A stretch of 64,000 nt of DNA, taken from assembly GCA_052386675.1 (NCBI GenBank), contig JBQTJX010000002.1, forward strand, positions 132,493 through 196,492. Direction: 5' to 3'. The notes beneath the pieces are model-generated. The model was not told where the DNA came from. It saw only the letters and a list, made by a program, of their open reading frames with translations, and searched no databases. The position numbers and the translations under genes were made by a program. Source of the stretch: RBG-16-66-20 sp052386675 (GTDB lineage: Bacteria > Pseudomonadota > Gammaproteobacteria > Burkholderiales > SG8-39). Below, one piece after another: positions 16,274 to 25,036 of the stretch (position 1 is its first letter; every line of letters starts with the position of its first letter).

Positions 16274-18783
16274 GCCACGCGGATTCCCGGATCGGAGAGA
16301 TCGACGCACGCCTGGCGCGCGCCGTGGGCGCGATCCTGCGCGTCCTGACGATCGCGCTGGCGCTGATCCTCGCCGCGACCGTGCTTTCCGGGGCGCCGCC
16401 ACTGCTGCAGCTGGCGCTATGCGGCTTCCTCGCGTCCATGGCGCCCCTTCACATTCTGCACCGGCGCGGCCGCAACGACCTCGCCGCAACCGCCGTCGTC
16501 GTCGCGCTGGTTCTCTTCGCCACGATCGCCAACGCCGCATACGGCTCGATACGCGGCTCGGGGACGCTCGCGTATCTCGGCGCGGCGATCGTGGCCGGCA
16601 TGCTGCTCGGAAGTGTGGCCCTGTCGATCACCGTGGCCCTCAGCTCCGCCTCGATCGGCGCCCTGATCTGGCTGGAAGCCGCCGGACTGCTTCCGGCGCC
16701 GGGCCTGCGTGTCGGCGTGCAGCACTGGATCATCAACACCGTCATGATCGCCGGCATCGCGGCGATCGTGTACTACATTCGAACCCTGCTGGTGCAGACG
16801 ATCGCGCGCCTGGACAAGAGCGAGCGCCGGCTCGCGACCCTGTTCCGCACCAGTCCCGCTGCGCTGGTCGTCACCCGCCACCCCGAGGGTCGCGTGGTCG
16901 ATGTCAACACCGCGTACGAGCGCATATTCGCCGCACGGCGGACCGACGTCATCGGCGGTACCGCGACGGAGAACAGGGCGTGGACGCAACCCGCCGAACG
17001 TGAACGCTTCCTCGCCGAGCTTCAGGCGCGCGGCCGAGTCCTCGACTTCCGCACCCAGCTGCGCCGGCAGGACGGCGCGGAGTTCGAGGCACTGATCTCG
17101 GCAGAGCGGATCGTCGACGGTGACGAGGACCTGCTGCTCAGCGCGATCACCGACTTTTCCACAGAAGCGCGCGCGCGCGAGGAACTGCGCCGCAGCGATG
17201 AACGCTTCCGGCTCGCGTTCGAGCTCTGCCCGATCGGCATGACCATCACGCGGGTCTCCGATGGACGCTACCTTGCGCTCAACCGGGCGGACCAGCGCAC
17301 CCTGGGATACACGCGCGAGGAGATGCTCGGCCGCACGACGCTCGAGCGCGGCGCGTGGCCGGACGCGACTGCGCGCACCCGCTTCATCGAGATGCTGCAC
17401 CGCGAGGGCACGGTGGAGAACTTCGAGACACGGATGCGCGACCGCTCCGGCCGGCTCGTCACCTGCGCGATCTGGGCGGCGCTGGTCGAACTCGACGGCG
17501 AGCCCTGCGTGCTGGCCTCCACCATCAACGTCACCAACCAGAAAAGCGAGGAGGCGCTGATCCGGGAGGTCGCCGAAGGCGTCTCGGGCGTCGTCGGAGA
17601 ACCGTTCTTCCGTTCCCTGGTGGAACACATGGCGGCGGCCACGCACACGGACATGGCGATCGTCGGCGAGATCGTCGACGATGGCCGCCGCATCCGGCCG
17701 CTGGCGCAATGGCGCGACCAGTCGCTCTTCCCCGGCGCCGGCTACGCCCTTGCGGGCACGCCCTGCGAGCTGGTCCTGGCGAAAGGCGACACCGTGCTGA
17801 TCGCGGACGAAGTCGACCTCCAGTTTCCCGTCGACACCATGCTGCGGGAGGAGGGCTACCGAAGCTACGTTGGCGCTCCGCTGCGGGACGCCGCCGGCCG
17901 GCAGATCGGCATCCTGAGCGTCCTTTCGCGACGACCTCTGCAGCAGCTCGAGCGCATGCGTTCACTTTTCCTGATCTTCGCCGCACGCGCGCAGTCCGAG
18001 CTGCTCCGGATCCGCCATGAGCAGGAGATACGCCGCTTCAGCCGCGAGCTCGAGAGTCGCGTTCGCGAGCGCACCGAGCAGTACGAGGCCGCAAACCGCG
18101 AACTCGAGGCGTTCTCGTATTCGGTCTCGCATGACCTGCGCGCACCATTGCGCACCATAGAAGGATTCACCACGCTGCTGCAGGAAAGCCTGGCGGGGCG
18201 GCTGGACGCCTCCGAACAAGAGACCTTCGCCCGCGTGCTGACCGGCGTGCACCGCATGCGGGAACTGATCGAGGACCTGCTCGGGCTGGCGCGCGTCAGC
18301 CGAGGCGAGATGACGGTGGTTGACGTGGACCTGAGCGCGATCGCGCTCGACGTCGCCGACCAGCTGCGCGCCCGCGATCCTGGCCGCGCAGTGGCGTTCA
18401 GCGTCGAGCCCGGCATGCGTGCAAGGGGCGACCGCAACCTGATCCGGATCGCGCTGGAGAACCTGCTGGAAAACGCCTGGAAGTTCAGCGCCCGGCAGCC
18501 GGCGGCGTCAATAAGCTTCGGCGCGACCGGGCTCGAAGGCGGCGAGCGCGCCTACTTCGTGCGGGACGACGGTGCCGGATTCGACATGCGTTACGCCAGG
18601 CGCCTGTTCTCGCCGTTCCAGCGCCTGCACGCGGCGAGCGAGTTCGAGGGCACCGGCATCGGCCTCGCCACGGTACAACGGATCATCGCGCGCCACGGCG
18701 GCCGCGTCTGGGCGCAGAGCGCGCCCGACCAGGGCGCGACGTTCCACTTCACGCTGGACACCGGCCGGGGCACCGCCGGCTGA
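16270..18783 (+). CDS. Membrane PAS-PAS-GAF sensor histidine kinase
   Basis: An 837-residue hybrid-free sensor kinase. The first 190 residues hold about six hydrophobic segments (for example LTIALALILAATVL and INTVMIAGIAAIVYYI) forming a membrane sensor. Two PAS domains follow (residues about 195-320 and 325-440, with PLALV-type and CPIGMTITRVSDG motifs), then a GAF domain (about 450-600, SYVGAPLRDAAGRQIGIL), a coiled linker, HisKA with SVSHDLRAPLRTIEGF (His621), and the ATPase domain with NLLENAWKFS, DDGAGFD and GTGIGLATV. All catalytic boxes are intact. No response regulator lies on the same strand; the receiver protein at 19943 on the converging strand is a candidate partner. Confidence 0.92.
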   Translation: MSHADSRIGEIDARLARAVGAILRVLTIALALILAATVLSGAPPLLQLALCGFLASMAPLHILHRRGRNDLAATAVVVALVLFATIANAAYGSIRGSGTLAYLGAAIVAGMLLGSVALSITVALSSASIGALIWLEAAGLLPAPGLRVGVQHWIINTVMIAGIAAIVYYIRTLLVQTIARLDKSERRLATLFRTSPAALVVTRHPEGRVVDVNTAYERIFAARRTDVIGGTATENRAWTQPAERERFLAELQARGRVLDFRTQLRRQDGAEFEALISAERIVDGDEDLLLSAITDFSTEARAREELRRSDERFRLAFELCPIGMTITRVSDGRYLALNRADQRTLGYTREEMLGRTTLERGAWPDATARTRFIEMLHREGTVENFETRMRDRSGRLVTCAIWAALVELDGEPCVLASTINVTNQKSEEALIREVAEGVSGVVGEPFFRSLVEHMAAATHTDMAIVGEIVDDGRRIRPLAQWRDQSLFPGAGYALAGTPCELVLAKGDTVLIADEVDLQFPVDTMLREEGYRSYVGAPLRDAAGRQIGILSVLSRRPLQQLERMRSLFLIFAARAQSELLRIRHEQEIRRFSRELESRVRERTEQYEAANRELEAFSYSVSHDLRAPLRTIEGFTTLLQESLAGRLDASEQETFARVLTGVHRMRELIEDLLGLARVSRGEMTVVDVDLSAIALDVADQLRARDPGRAVAFSVEPGMRARGDRNLIRIALENLLENAWKFSARQPAASISFGATGLEGGERAYFVRDDGAGFDMRYARRLFSPFQRLHAASEFEGTGIGLATVQRIIARHGGRVWAQSAPDQGATFHFTLDTGRGTAG

Positions 18784-18800
18784 GGCGACCTGCGGGGCGT

Positions 18801-19853
18801 TCAGGCCGTAGCGCTGAGCGCGGTCGCAAGCGCCGGCCCGGCCGGGGTGACGCGATTGCGGCCGTCGCGCTTGGAACGGTAGAGCGCCTGGTCGGCGCGG
18901 CGCAGCAGTGCTTCGAATGCCTCGCCCTCGCCATGGCTGGCGACGCCCAGGGAAACCGTCACGTTGCCCACGGATTCCGTGCTGCCGCCGCGGCGGATGC
19001 GACCGTTCTGGATCGCCGCACGCAGCCGCTCGGCCAGCGTGAGCGCACCCTCCAGCGGCGTGTCCGGGAGGAGAATGGCGAACTCCTCGCCGCCGATCCG
19101 CGCCGCGGTGTCCTGCCCCTTTATGTGTGCCGCCATGGTCCGCGCCACGCTGCGGATGACCTTGTCGCCGAACAGGTGGCCGTAGGTATCGTTGCACTTC
19201 TTGAAATGATCGATGTCAAGCATGATCAGGCAGCATCCCGCCAGCCCGCGCGTCCCGGCCGCCTGCGCGGCCGACACTGCGGACTCAAGGCCGCGGCGAT
19301 TGCGGATGCCGGTCAGCGGATCGGTCTGCGCCTCGCCTTTTGCCCGCGCCAGTTCCGCGCGCAGCACGCCGACCTCCCTGGAGCTGTCCTGCAACCGCTT
19401 GCGCAGCGCCTGCGTCGATGCGCGCATGTCCGTCGTGTCGCTGAGGAGCGACAGGATCGCGCCGTCCTGCGCACCCGGCTCGCGGTTGCGAAGCTGCTCG
19501 CCGAACCGGTCCAGGCGCTGGTCATATTCACCGGCGCGCGTTCCGGCCAGCGCCGCATGCTGCGACAGTTCGCCCATCATGCGCAGAAGTTCGGCGTGCA
19601 GGCCCTCTTCGGCCAGCCCCGGCCCCGCCACGAACCTGCCGAACAGTTCCTCTACCGCGGCGGTGTCGAGGAGCGCGCCATCCCGGAGCGCGCCATCCAT
19701 CGCCGCCGTCAGCGCCGGATTCGCTCCCGAGAGGTACTCGTACCACAGCGCGTAGCTGGCGGGTGTGCAGCCCGCCGGATGCTGCACCATCCGCGGAATG
19801 ACCAGGCGCAGCATCTCGCTGCTCGCTTCCCTGCTGTCGCGATACTTTCTCAT
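18801..19853 (-). CDS. GGDEF diguanylate cyclase
   Basis: A 350-residue cytoplasmic protein. The N-terminal 170 residues (MRKYRDSREASSEMLRLVIP, then YALWYEYLSG) form a helical region common in one group of bacterial cyclases, with a helical linker. The C-terminal GGDEF domain has LTGIRNRRGLE, LDIDHFKKCNDTYGH and the active-site RIGGEEF at residues 252-258, so it should make c-di-GMP. The inhibitory-site RxxD is KGQD here, so product inhibition may be weak. ATG 19853 is chosen because it starts the family motif; TTG 19892 would add 13 residues. It is last in the minus-strand set with the HDOD-receiver and coiled-coil genes. Confidence 0.92.
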   Translation of the reverse strand: MRKYRDSREASSEMLRLVIPRMVQHPAGCTPASYALWYEYLSGANPALTAAMDGALRDGALLDTAAVEELFGRFVAGPGLAEEGLHAELLRMMGELSQHAALAGTRAGEYDQRLDRFGEQLRNREPGAQDGAILSLLSDTTDMRASTQALRKRLQDSSREVGVLRAELARAKGEAQTDPLTGIRNRRGLESAVSAAQAAGTRGLAGCCLIMLDIDHFKKCNDTYGHLFGDKVIRSVARTMAAHIKGQDTAARIGGEEFAILLPDTPLEGALTLAERLRAAIQNGRIRRGGSTESVGNVTVSLGVASHGEGEAFEALLRRADQALYRSKRDGRNRVTPAGPALATALSATA

Positions 19854-19942
19854 GAGCCCGTTGTACTGGTGGCTTCGCTGCCGGAGAGCCAAGCCGATGT
19901 CCGCTTATCGGCACGCCGCCGCGGATCTTTAGACCGGCGCGC

Positions 19943-21337
19943 TCAGGACGGTCGCGCCTGGGCACCGCTCCGGTCGCGATCGATCGCGATGCCGACGGCA
20001 AGATCCCGGAGGCCGGCCATCTCGGCGTGCAGCGCCTCGAAATGGCGCACGGTGCGTGCCGCGGCGCGCACGCGTGCAAGCAGCACCACCGGTTCGGCCG
20101 ATTTCGCCACGAAGTCGTTGGCGCCGGCGTGGATGCAATCGACCAGGTCCTCGTGCCGCTCCCGTCCGGTGAGCGCGATCACGAACAGGTCCGTGCCAAG
20201 CCTGCTTGAGCGCAGCAGCCGGCAGAACTCGAGCCCGTCCATGCGCGGCATGTCAAGATCCGTGATCACCAGCTGCGGCGGCGCGGCGGCGATCAGCGCC
20301 AGCGCCTCGTGCCCACCCGGCGCCAGCCGCACCTCGTGCCCCGCCCGTTCCAGCGTCCGCCCCCCAAGCACGCAATCCGATTCATCGTCGTCCACCAGCA
20401 GGATCCGCAAGCCGGCGCCGGCCTCCGGCCCGGGGAGATCGGCGTAGTCCGCGAACCCGGGCGGCACGAGCGCGGGGACCGGAAGCTCCAGCAGCTGCGC
20501 CCAGCCGGCCGATTCCCGGGCCACGTCCCCGGCCACCTCGTCCAGCATCCCCACCGGCACGTCCAGCTGCAACGCGCTTTCGAGTGCAAGATGCGTCCAC
20601 GCCTGCCGCTTGCCTGCCGCGCCCGCGGCCGCGCAAGCGACCGCCTCGGCCAGCACAAGCGTCCAGGCCATCCTGCGGACCGAGCGGTCCGGACCGGTCG
20701 CGTGCACGGGTGGCGAGAAGTACGACTCCACGGCGCTGATCAGGACAGTGGGCAGCGACCACCGCTGCAGCAGGGCGACGCCAAGCGCGCCGTGGTCGAT
20801 CGCGAAGCGCTCGCGCTCCGCGGCGCGCAGGCGCGGCCCGCCCGGACCCTCCTGCACCAGCAGATCGCCATATGACTTTGGCTGCGCGGTCGCGAGCGCG
20901 AGCCTGCCGATCTCCGCAAGCAACCCGCAGGCGAGCGCCTCCTGCGGATCGGCGCTGCCCAGGCGGGCCGCAAGTGCGCGTGCCGCCAGGCCGCGCAGCA
21001 TCGAGCCGGTCCAGAATGACTCATAGTCGAAACCCTTGCAGGCACCGCGGCGATAGTCCTTCACCAGAGAGAAGCCGAGCGCGATCTGGCGCGTCGCCGC
21101 GAAGCCGAGCCGGAGCACCGCCGCCGAGATCGACCCGAGCCGTGGCGCGGCGCCGCGCGCGCCGACGTTCGCGGCGTGGATCAGGCGGCCGGCCAGCGCC
21201 GGGTCCGCCTGCGCGACATGCGCGACGCTGGAGGTCGATGCATTCGGGTCGGCGCACTGTCGCAGCAGTTCCAGCGCGGCACCGCGCGGGGAGGGCAGCG
21301 GATGCAGCGCGCCGATGGCTTCGCCAAGGCCCGTCAC
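19943..21337 (-). CDS. HDOD-receiver signalling protein
   Basis: A 464-residue protein with an N-terminal HDOD domain (residues about 15-215, with LLRQCADPNASTSSVAHVAQ and LACGLLAEIGRLALA) and a C-terminal response-regulator receiver (about 310-430). The receiver has the acidic pair (LLVDDDESD), the phospho-acceptor D360 in ITDLDMPRMDG and the conserved T and K positions (ALTG, then FVAKS). HDOD domains act in signalling and gene control, but the ligand is usually unknown. The order HDOD then receiver is the reverse of the common layout. GTG 21337 overlaps the stop codon of the coiled-coil gene (GTGA). The kinase at 16270 may phosphorylate it. Confidence 0.85.
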   Translation of the reverse strand: MTGLGEAIGALHPLPSPRGAALELLRQCADPNASTSSVAHVAQADPALAGRLIHAANVGARGAAPRLGSISAAVLRLGFAATRQIALGFSLVKDYRRGACKGFDYESFWTGSMLRGLAARALAARLGSADPQEALACGLLAEIGRLALATAQPKSYGDLLVQEGPGGPRLRAAERERFAIDHGALGVALLQRWSLPTVLISAVESYFSPPVHATGPDRSVRRMAWTLVLAEAVACAAAGAAGKRQAWTHLALESALQLDVPVGMLDEVAGDVARESAGWAQLLELPVPALVPPGFADYADLPGPEAGAGLRILLVDDDESDCVLGGRTLERAGHEVRLAPGGHEALALIAAAPPQLVITDLDMPRMDGLEFCRLLRSSRLGTDLFVIALTGRERHEDLVDCIHAGANDFVAKSAEPVVLLARVRAAARTVRHFEALHAEMAGLRDLAVGIAIDRDRSGAQARPS

Positions 21338-23541
21338 CGCCGTCCTTCCGCGTGCTCCACACCGCCCGCGCCGTCCAGCGTATAGGTGAATCGGAGCGGT
21401 TCGTGAAATGCCGCGGAGGGCCGCAGGACGCCTTGCGCCTCCAGAGGCTGCTGCGCGACAGCAGCGATGCCCTGGCTCCAGTGCTGCCATCCGGCGACGG
21501 CTGCGCCGGCGACCGAGAGCACGGACACCGCACCAGCGCACCGCCAGAGCATTCGGGATGCGGCGGACCTGGCGTCTCCCGTTGCGATGGAGGTATCCCC
21601 GCGCACGATCGGCGCCGGACCGGTGGCGAGGCGCGCACAGCGGGCGACCGCCTGCGCCTCCAGGGCGGCATCCTCTGCCGCGCGCGCGTCGAACAGGCTG
21701 CGCGCGGCGCTTTCGGATGCTCGACGTGCGTTCGCAGCGCGAATCGAAGCGTGTTCCGCGCGCAGCCGCTTGCGCGCCGCGAGCGCCTCGGCGACGCTCG
21801 CGCGCGCCGCAGCCTGCGCCGCGTCCGCTGCTTCCATGCAAATGCGGCGCGCCTGCTCGGCGCCTCGGAGCCTGCGCCTTGTCGCGGCGAGGCGCTCTGC
21901 GTTGGCAGCGTGCGCCGCTGCCGTGGCGCGTTCAAGCTCGGACGCCGCCTCGATCCGCTCCTGTTCCAGCGCCTCCGCTTCGCGCGCGCGCGCCGAGCCT
22001 GCATTCTCGACACGTGCGCGCTCCGCCGCGGCAGCCGCGAGGCGATCCTCGTCCTGCGCGCGCCTGCGTGCCGCCTCCAGCGCGTCCTGCTCCATCGCAA
22101 GCAGCCGCTGCGCCGCGTCATACTGCGCGCGCTCGGCTTCGGCCTTGTCCGACGCGGCCTGGGCGAGCGCCTGCTCGCACTCGCGCCGCGCAATCGCTCC
22201 GGCAAGCGCCTCCGCCTGCGCAAGCTCCGCGGTTCGCGCAAGCGCCGCGGTTTCACGCGCCTCGGCAAGCTGCCGCTCGGCGGATTCCCGGGCGCCATCT
22301 TCGGCGCGTCTCCGGTCCCGGAGTGCCTCGGCAAGCGCCGCTTCGGTCGCGGCGCGGGCCAGTGCCGCCTCACACTCCGCCGCCGCCGCAACCTCGCGCG
22401 CGGTTGCCGCCTCCCGTTCCGCGGCCTGCGCCTCGTGCAGCTGTTCCGCCTGCCGCGCCTGAGCCGCCGCGTCGATCGCCAGATCCGTGGCGAGCCTGTG
22501 GGCCTCGCGTTCCAGGTGCAGCGCGGCGGCGATCGACTGCAGGCGTTCCGACTCGCCGCGCGCGCGTGCCTCTTCCAGTTCCTGTGCCTCCCTTGCCGCC
22601 GCGGCATGCCGGTCGGCGAGGCTTGCCGCCTCCTCCGCGGCGCCTGCGGCGGCCTCGGTCGCCAGGCGCGCCGCCTCTTCGGCGACGACGCGCCGCTGCA
22701 GCGCCGCGCTTTCGCGCGCCTCGGCGGAGATTCTCGCCCGCGCCTCTTGCGCCAGCCTCGCCTCCGTGGCCGCGCGCGCCGCTGCAACCGTGGCCGCGGC
22801 CTGCTCCGCCTCTGACCGCGCCGCGCTGAGCATTGCCGCGCGCTCCGACTCCTGCAGGCGCTGGCGCGCCGCACGTGCCGCCTCCCGCTCGGCCACAGCG
22901 CACTGCGTGGCGGCGACTGCGGCACGCGCCTCCGCCTGTGTGCGCGCTTCTGCCGCCTCGCGCGCGCCCGTCTCCTCGCGCGTTCGCTGCTCCAGGCTCA
23001 CTCGGGCCGAAGTCTCGGCCTCAAGGCGCCTGTCGATCTCTTCGCGCAAAGACTGCTCGGCGCGGCTGCGCTCGGCGGCATCCACCTCCATGCGTGAGGC
23101 CAGCGCCTGCTCCGCCTCGACCTGCGCCGCGGCGGCGCGGCGCGCCTCTGTCTCCGCCGCGAGCCGCTTCCCGGCCAATGCAAGCGCCTGCTGCTCCAGC
23201 GCCACCCGCTCCCGGGCAGCCTCGGCCAGCGCGGACTCTGTGCGGCGCCGCTCCTCGGCGCAGGTGCGTTCGCGCGCCTCCAGCTGCTGGCGCACCAGCG
23301 ACTGCGCTTCGGCGGCGCATTCCGCCTCGAGGCGACGCTCCACCGCCTCGCGCGTCCCCTGCTCGGCCGCCGCCTTGCGCTCGGCGGCCTCGCACAGACG
23401 GTGCTCGGCCTGCTCGCGCGCCTCTGCCGCGAGCGAGGCGCGCGATTCGGACTCCACGCGCGAGAAAGCCAATTTGATGCCTGCAAGGCGTTCCTTCTCC
23501 GCGTTGCTCGGTCGAACGGGTGACCGCTCTGGATTCGGCAT
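21334..23541 (-). CDS. Long alanine-rich coiled-coil protein with C-terminal membrane anchor
   Basis: A 735-residue protein with no family I recognise. From about residue 15 to 640 it is almost pure Ala, Glu, Arg and Gln in heptad-like spacing (for example AEREAATAREVAAAAECEAA), with very few Gly or Pro, which predicts one very long coiled coil of roughly 90 nm if continuous. A single hydrophobic helix (AGAVSVLSVAGAAVAGW, about 668-685) follows, then about 50 C-terminal residues with a small beta-like stretch (LRFTYTLDG). There is no N-terminal signal, so it should be C-tail anchored with the rod in the cytoplasm. It overlaps the HDOD-receiver gene by 4 bases. A scaffold role is only a guess. 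Confidence 0.8.
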   Translation of the reverse strand: MPNPERSPVRPSNAEKERLAGIKLAFSRVESESRASLAAEAREQAEHRLCEAAERKAAAEQGTREAVERRLEAECAAEAQSLVRQQLEARERTCAEERRRTESALAEAARERVALEQQALALAGKRLAAETEARRAAAAQVEAEQALASRMEVDAAERSRAEQSLREEIDRRLEAETSARVSLEQRTREETGAREAAEARTQAEARAAVAATQCAVAEREAARAARQRLQESERAAMLSAARSEAEQAAATVAAARAATEARLAQEARARISAEARESAALQRRVVAEEAARLATEAAAGAAEEAASLADRHAAAAREAQELEEARARGESERLQSIAAALHLEREAHRLATDLAIDAAAQARQAEQLHEAQAAEREAATAREVAAAAECEAALARAATEAALAEALRDRRRAEDGARESAERQLAEARETAALARTAELAQAEALAGAIARRECEQALAQAASDKAEAERAQYDAAQRLLAMEQDALEAARRRAQDEDRLAAAAAERARVENAGSARAREAEALEQERIEAASELERATAAAHAANAERLAATRRRLRGAEQARRICMEAADAAQAAARASVAEALAARKRLRAEHASIRAANARRASESAARSLFDARAAEDAALEAQAVARCARLATGPAPIVRGDTSIATGDARSAASRMLWRCAGAVSVLSVAGAAVAGWQHWSQGIAAVAQQPLEAQGVLRPSAAFHEPLRFTYTLDGAGGVEHAEGRR

Positions 23542-23635
23542 GTCAGGTTCCGGATAGGCGTGGGTGGCTTCCCTGGATTATTCGCCGCGACGCTCGCCGC
23601 CATCCATTGAACAGGAACGTGTTGCGGGTGCTGAT

Positions 23636-23659
23636 CCGGGGATTGGGAAGGATCCCCGG
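23636..23659. promoter_or_regulatory. Inverted repeat in the divergent intergenic region
   Basis: CCGGGGAT (23636-23643) and ATCCCCGG (23652-23659) are perfect 8-base arms around 8 bases. The site lies in the 175-base gap between the coiled-coil gene (minus) and the flavoprotein gene (plus). It could be a dimeric repressor site for either gene or a leader hairpin; TAGAAT at 23682-23687 is a possible -10 box downstream of it, without a good -35. Confidence 0.4.
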
Positions 23660-23716
23660 CTGCGCGACTCCTCGCACCGCATAGAATTCGCCCTACAAGG
23701 TCCTTCGGAGTCCGTA

Positions 23717-24967
23717 TTGGCCCCAAAGCACATCGCCGTCATCGGCGCCGGCATCGTCGGCGCCTCCACGGCCTGCTGGCTGCAGAGGAAGGGCATGAAG
23801 GTCACCCTCATCGAGCGCGACGCGCCCGGCGAGGGAACCTCCTTCGGCAATGCCGGCTCGCTCTCGCCCACCGCCGTGACGCCGGTCGCGGTCCCCGGCA
23901 TGTTCCGCCAGATCCCGGGCTGGCTGCTGGACCCGCTGGGACCGCTGCGCGTCGACCCGGCCTACGTCTTCCGGGCGCTGCCCTGGCTCCTGCGTTTCCT
24001 CGGCCACGCCAATCGCGAGGACATGCAGCGCTGCGCCGCCGCGCTGCGCACCTTGCTCGCGCCGCTGTTTGACGCCTATGAGCCCATCGTGCGCCGCGCC
24101 GAGGCGCAGGAGCTGATCCGCCGCGAAGGCATCGTCTACGTCTACGACTCCGAGGAAGCCTTCCTCGCCGCGCAGCCCGCCGAGAACGATCGCCGCCGCC
24201 TGGGCGCCGTGCTGGAGGACCTGTCCCGGCCCGACATCGAGCGCTTCGCGCCCGAGCTCGCGCCCGAATTCCGCTGGGGCACCTTCGCGCCTGAGAACGG
24301 CTACACCATCAACCCGCACCGGCTCACGCAGCTTCTGGCGAAGAGCGTCGCCGATCACGGCGGTACCCACATCAAGGCGGAGGCAAGCGACCTGGTGCCG
24401 CGCGCAGGCGGCGTCACGGTCAAACTGGCGCGCGACGGGCAGGCCGACGAACTGGCCGCCGACGCGGTGGTGGTCGCGGCCGGCGCCTGGTCGCATTTCC
24501 TCGCCGAACGCGTCGGCGACCGGATCCCGCTGCAGACCCAGCGCGGCTACCACGTCACCGTCGCCGGCGCTGGCCTGACCGTCAACCGCATGGTGAACTG
24601 GGTGACGCGGCGCGTGTTCACCACGCCGATGGAGACCGGCATGCGCTTCGCCGGCACGGTGGAGATCGCCGCGCTCGATGCGCCGCCCACCTGGGCGCGC
24701 GCCGACCGGCTGCTGGAACTGGGCCGCAAGATGTATCCGGCCATGAACACCGCGAGCGTCTCGCGCTGGATGGGGCACCGCCCCTGCCTGCCCGACAGCC
24801 TGCCGGTGATCGGGCCTTCGCCGCGCGCTAAGAACGTGTTCTATGCCTTCGGCCACGGCCACATCGGCATGTGCAGCGCCCCGGGGACGGCGCGCTCGGT
24901 GGCGGAGTTGATCGCGGGGGAGACGCCGCAGGTGGACTTGTCGCCGTTCCGGGCGGACCGGTTCTAG
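23717..24967 (+). CDS. FAD-dependent D-amino-acid dehydrogenase-like oxidoreductase
   Basis: A 416-residue flavoprotein of the DadA/DAO group, which oxidises amino acids or related amines to imino acids. The start has the FAD-binding motif IAVIGAGIVGASTACWL and the usual ERDAPGEGTSFGNAGSLSP stretch; the C-terminal part has WMGHRPCLPDSLPVIGP and GHGHIGMCSAPGTA. TTG 23717 is chosen because GGAG lies 6 bases upstream and the FAD motif then begins at residue 4. The longer frame to 23564 would add 51 unconserved residues. It is a single gene; the substrate cannot be read from sequence. Confidence 0.88.
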   Translation: MAPKHIAVIGAGIVGASTACWLQRKGMKVTLIERDAPGEGTSFGNAGSLSPTAVTPVAVPGMFRQIPGWLLDPLGPLRVDPAYVFRALPWLLRFLGHANREDMQRCAAALRTLLAPLFDAYEPIVRRAEAQELIRREGIVYVYDSEEAFLAAQPAENDRRRLGAVLEDLSRPDIERFAPELAPEFRWGTFAPENGYTINPHRLTQLLAKSVADHGGTHIKAEASDLVPRAGGVTVKLARDGQADELAADAVVVAAGAWSHFLAERVGDRIPLQTQRGYHVTVAGAGLTVNRMVNWVTRRVFTTPMETGMRFAGTVEIAALDAPPTWARADRLLELGRKMYPAMNTASVSRWMGHRPCLPDSLPVIGPSPRAKNVFYAFGHGHIGMCSAPGTARSVAELIAGETPQVDLSPFRADRF

Positions 24968-24975
24968 GCGCAGTG

Positions 24976-25015
24976 GGCCCGAAACCGGGCCGGATGTAAC
25001 CGATCGGTTACATCC
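24976..25015. repeat. Hairpin and 24-bp perfect palindrome between converging genes
   Basis: Positions 24992-25015 are a perfect palindrome: GGATGTAACCGA followed by its exact reverse complement. Just before it GGCCCG (24976-24981) and CGGGCC (24986-24991) form a hairpin with loop AAAC. The region lies between the stops of the flavoprotein (plus) and the aldo/keto reductase (minus). It may act as a terminator for both, but there is no T run, so a protein-binding site is equally possible. Confidence 0.6.
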
Positions 25016-25036
25016 ACCGCCCTGCACGGCCCGCTC

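Noticed and set aside
20872..23557. Long plus-strand ORFs antisense to the coiled-coil gene
   Set aside because: Open only because GC-rich, Ala/Glu/Arg codons lack stops in other frames. They are Arg/Ser/Ala-rich and have no family features; the minus-strand frame has a membrane helix, coupling and a sensible start.
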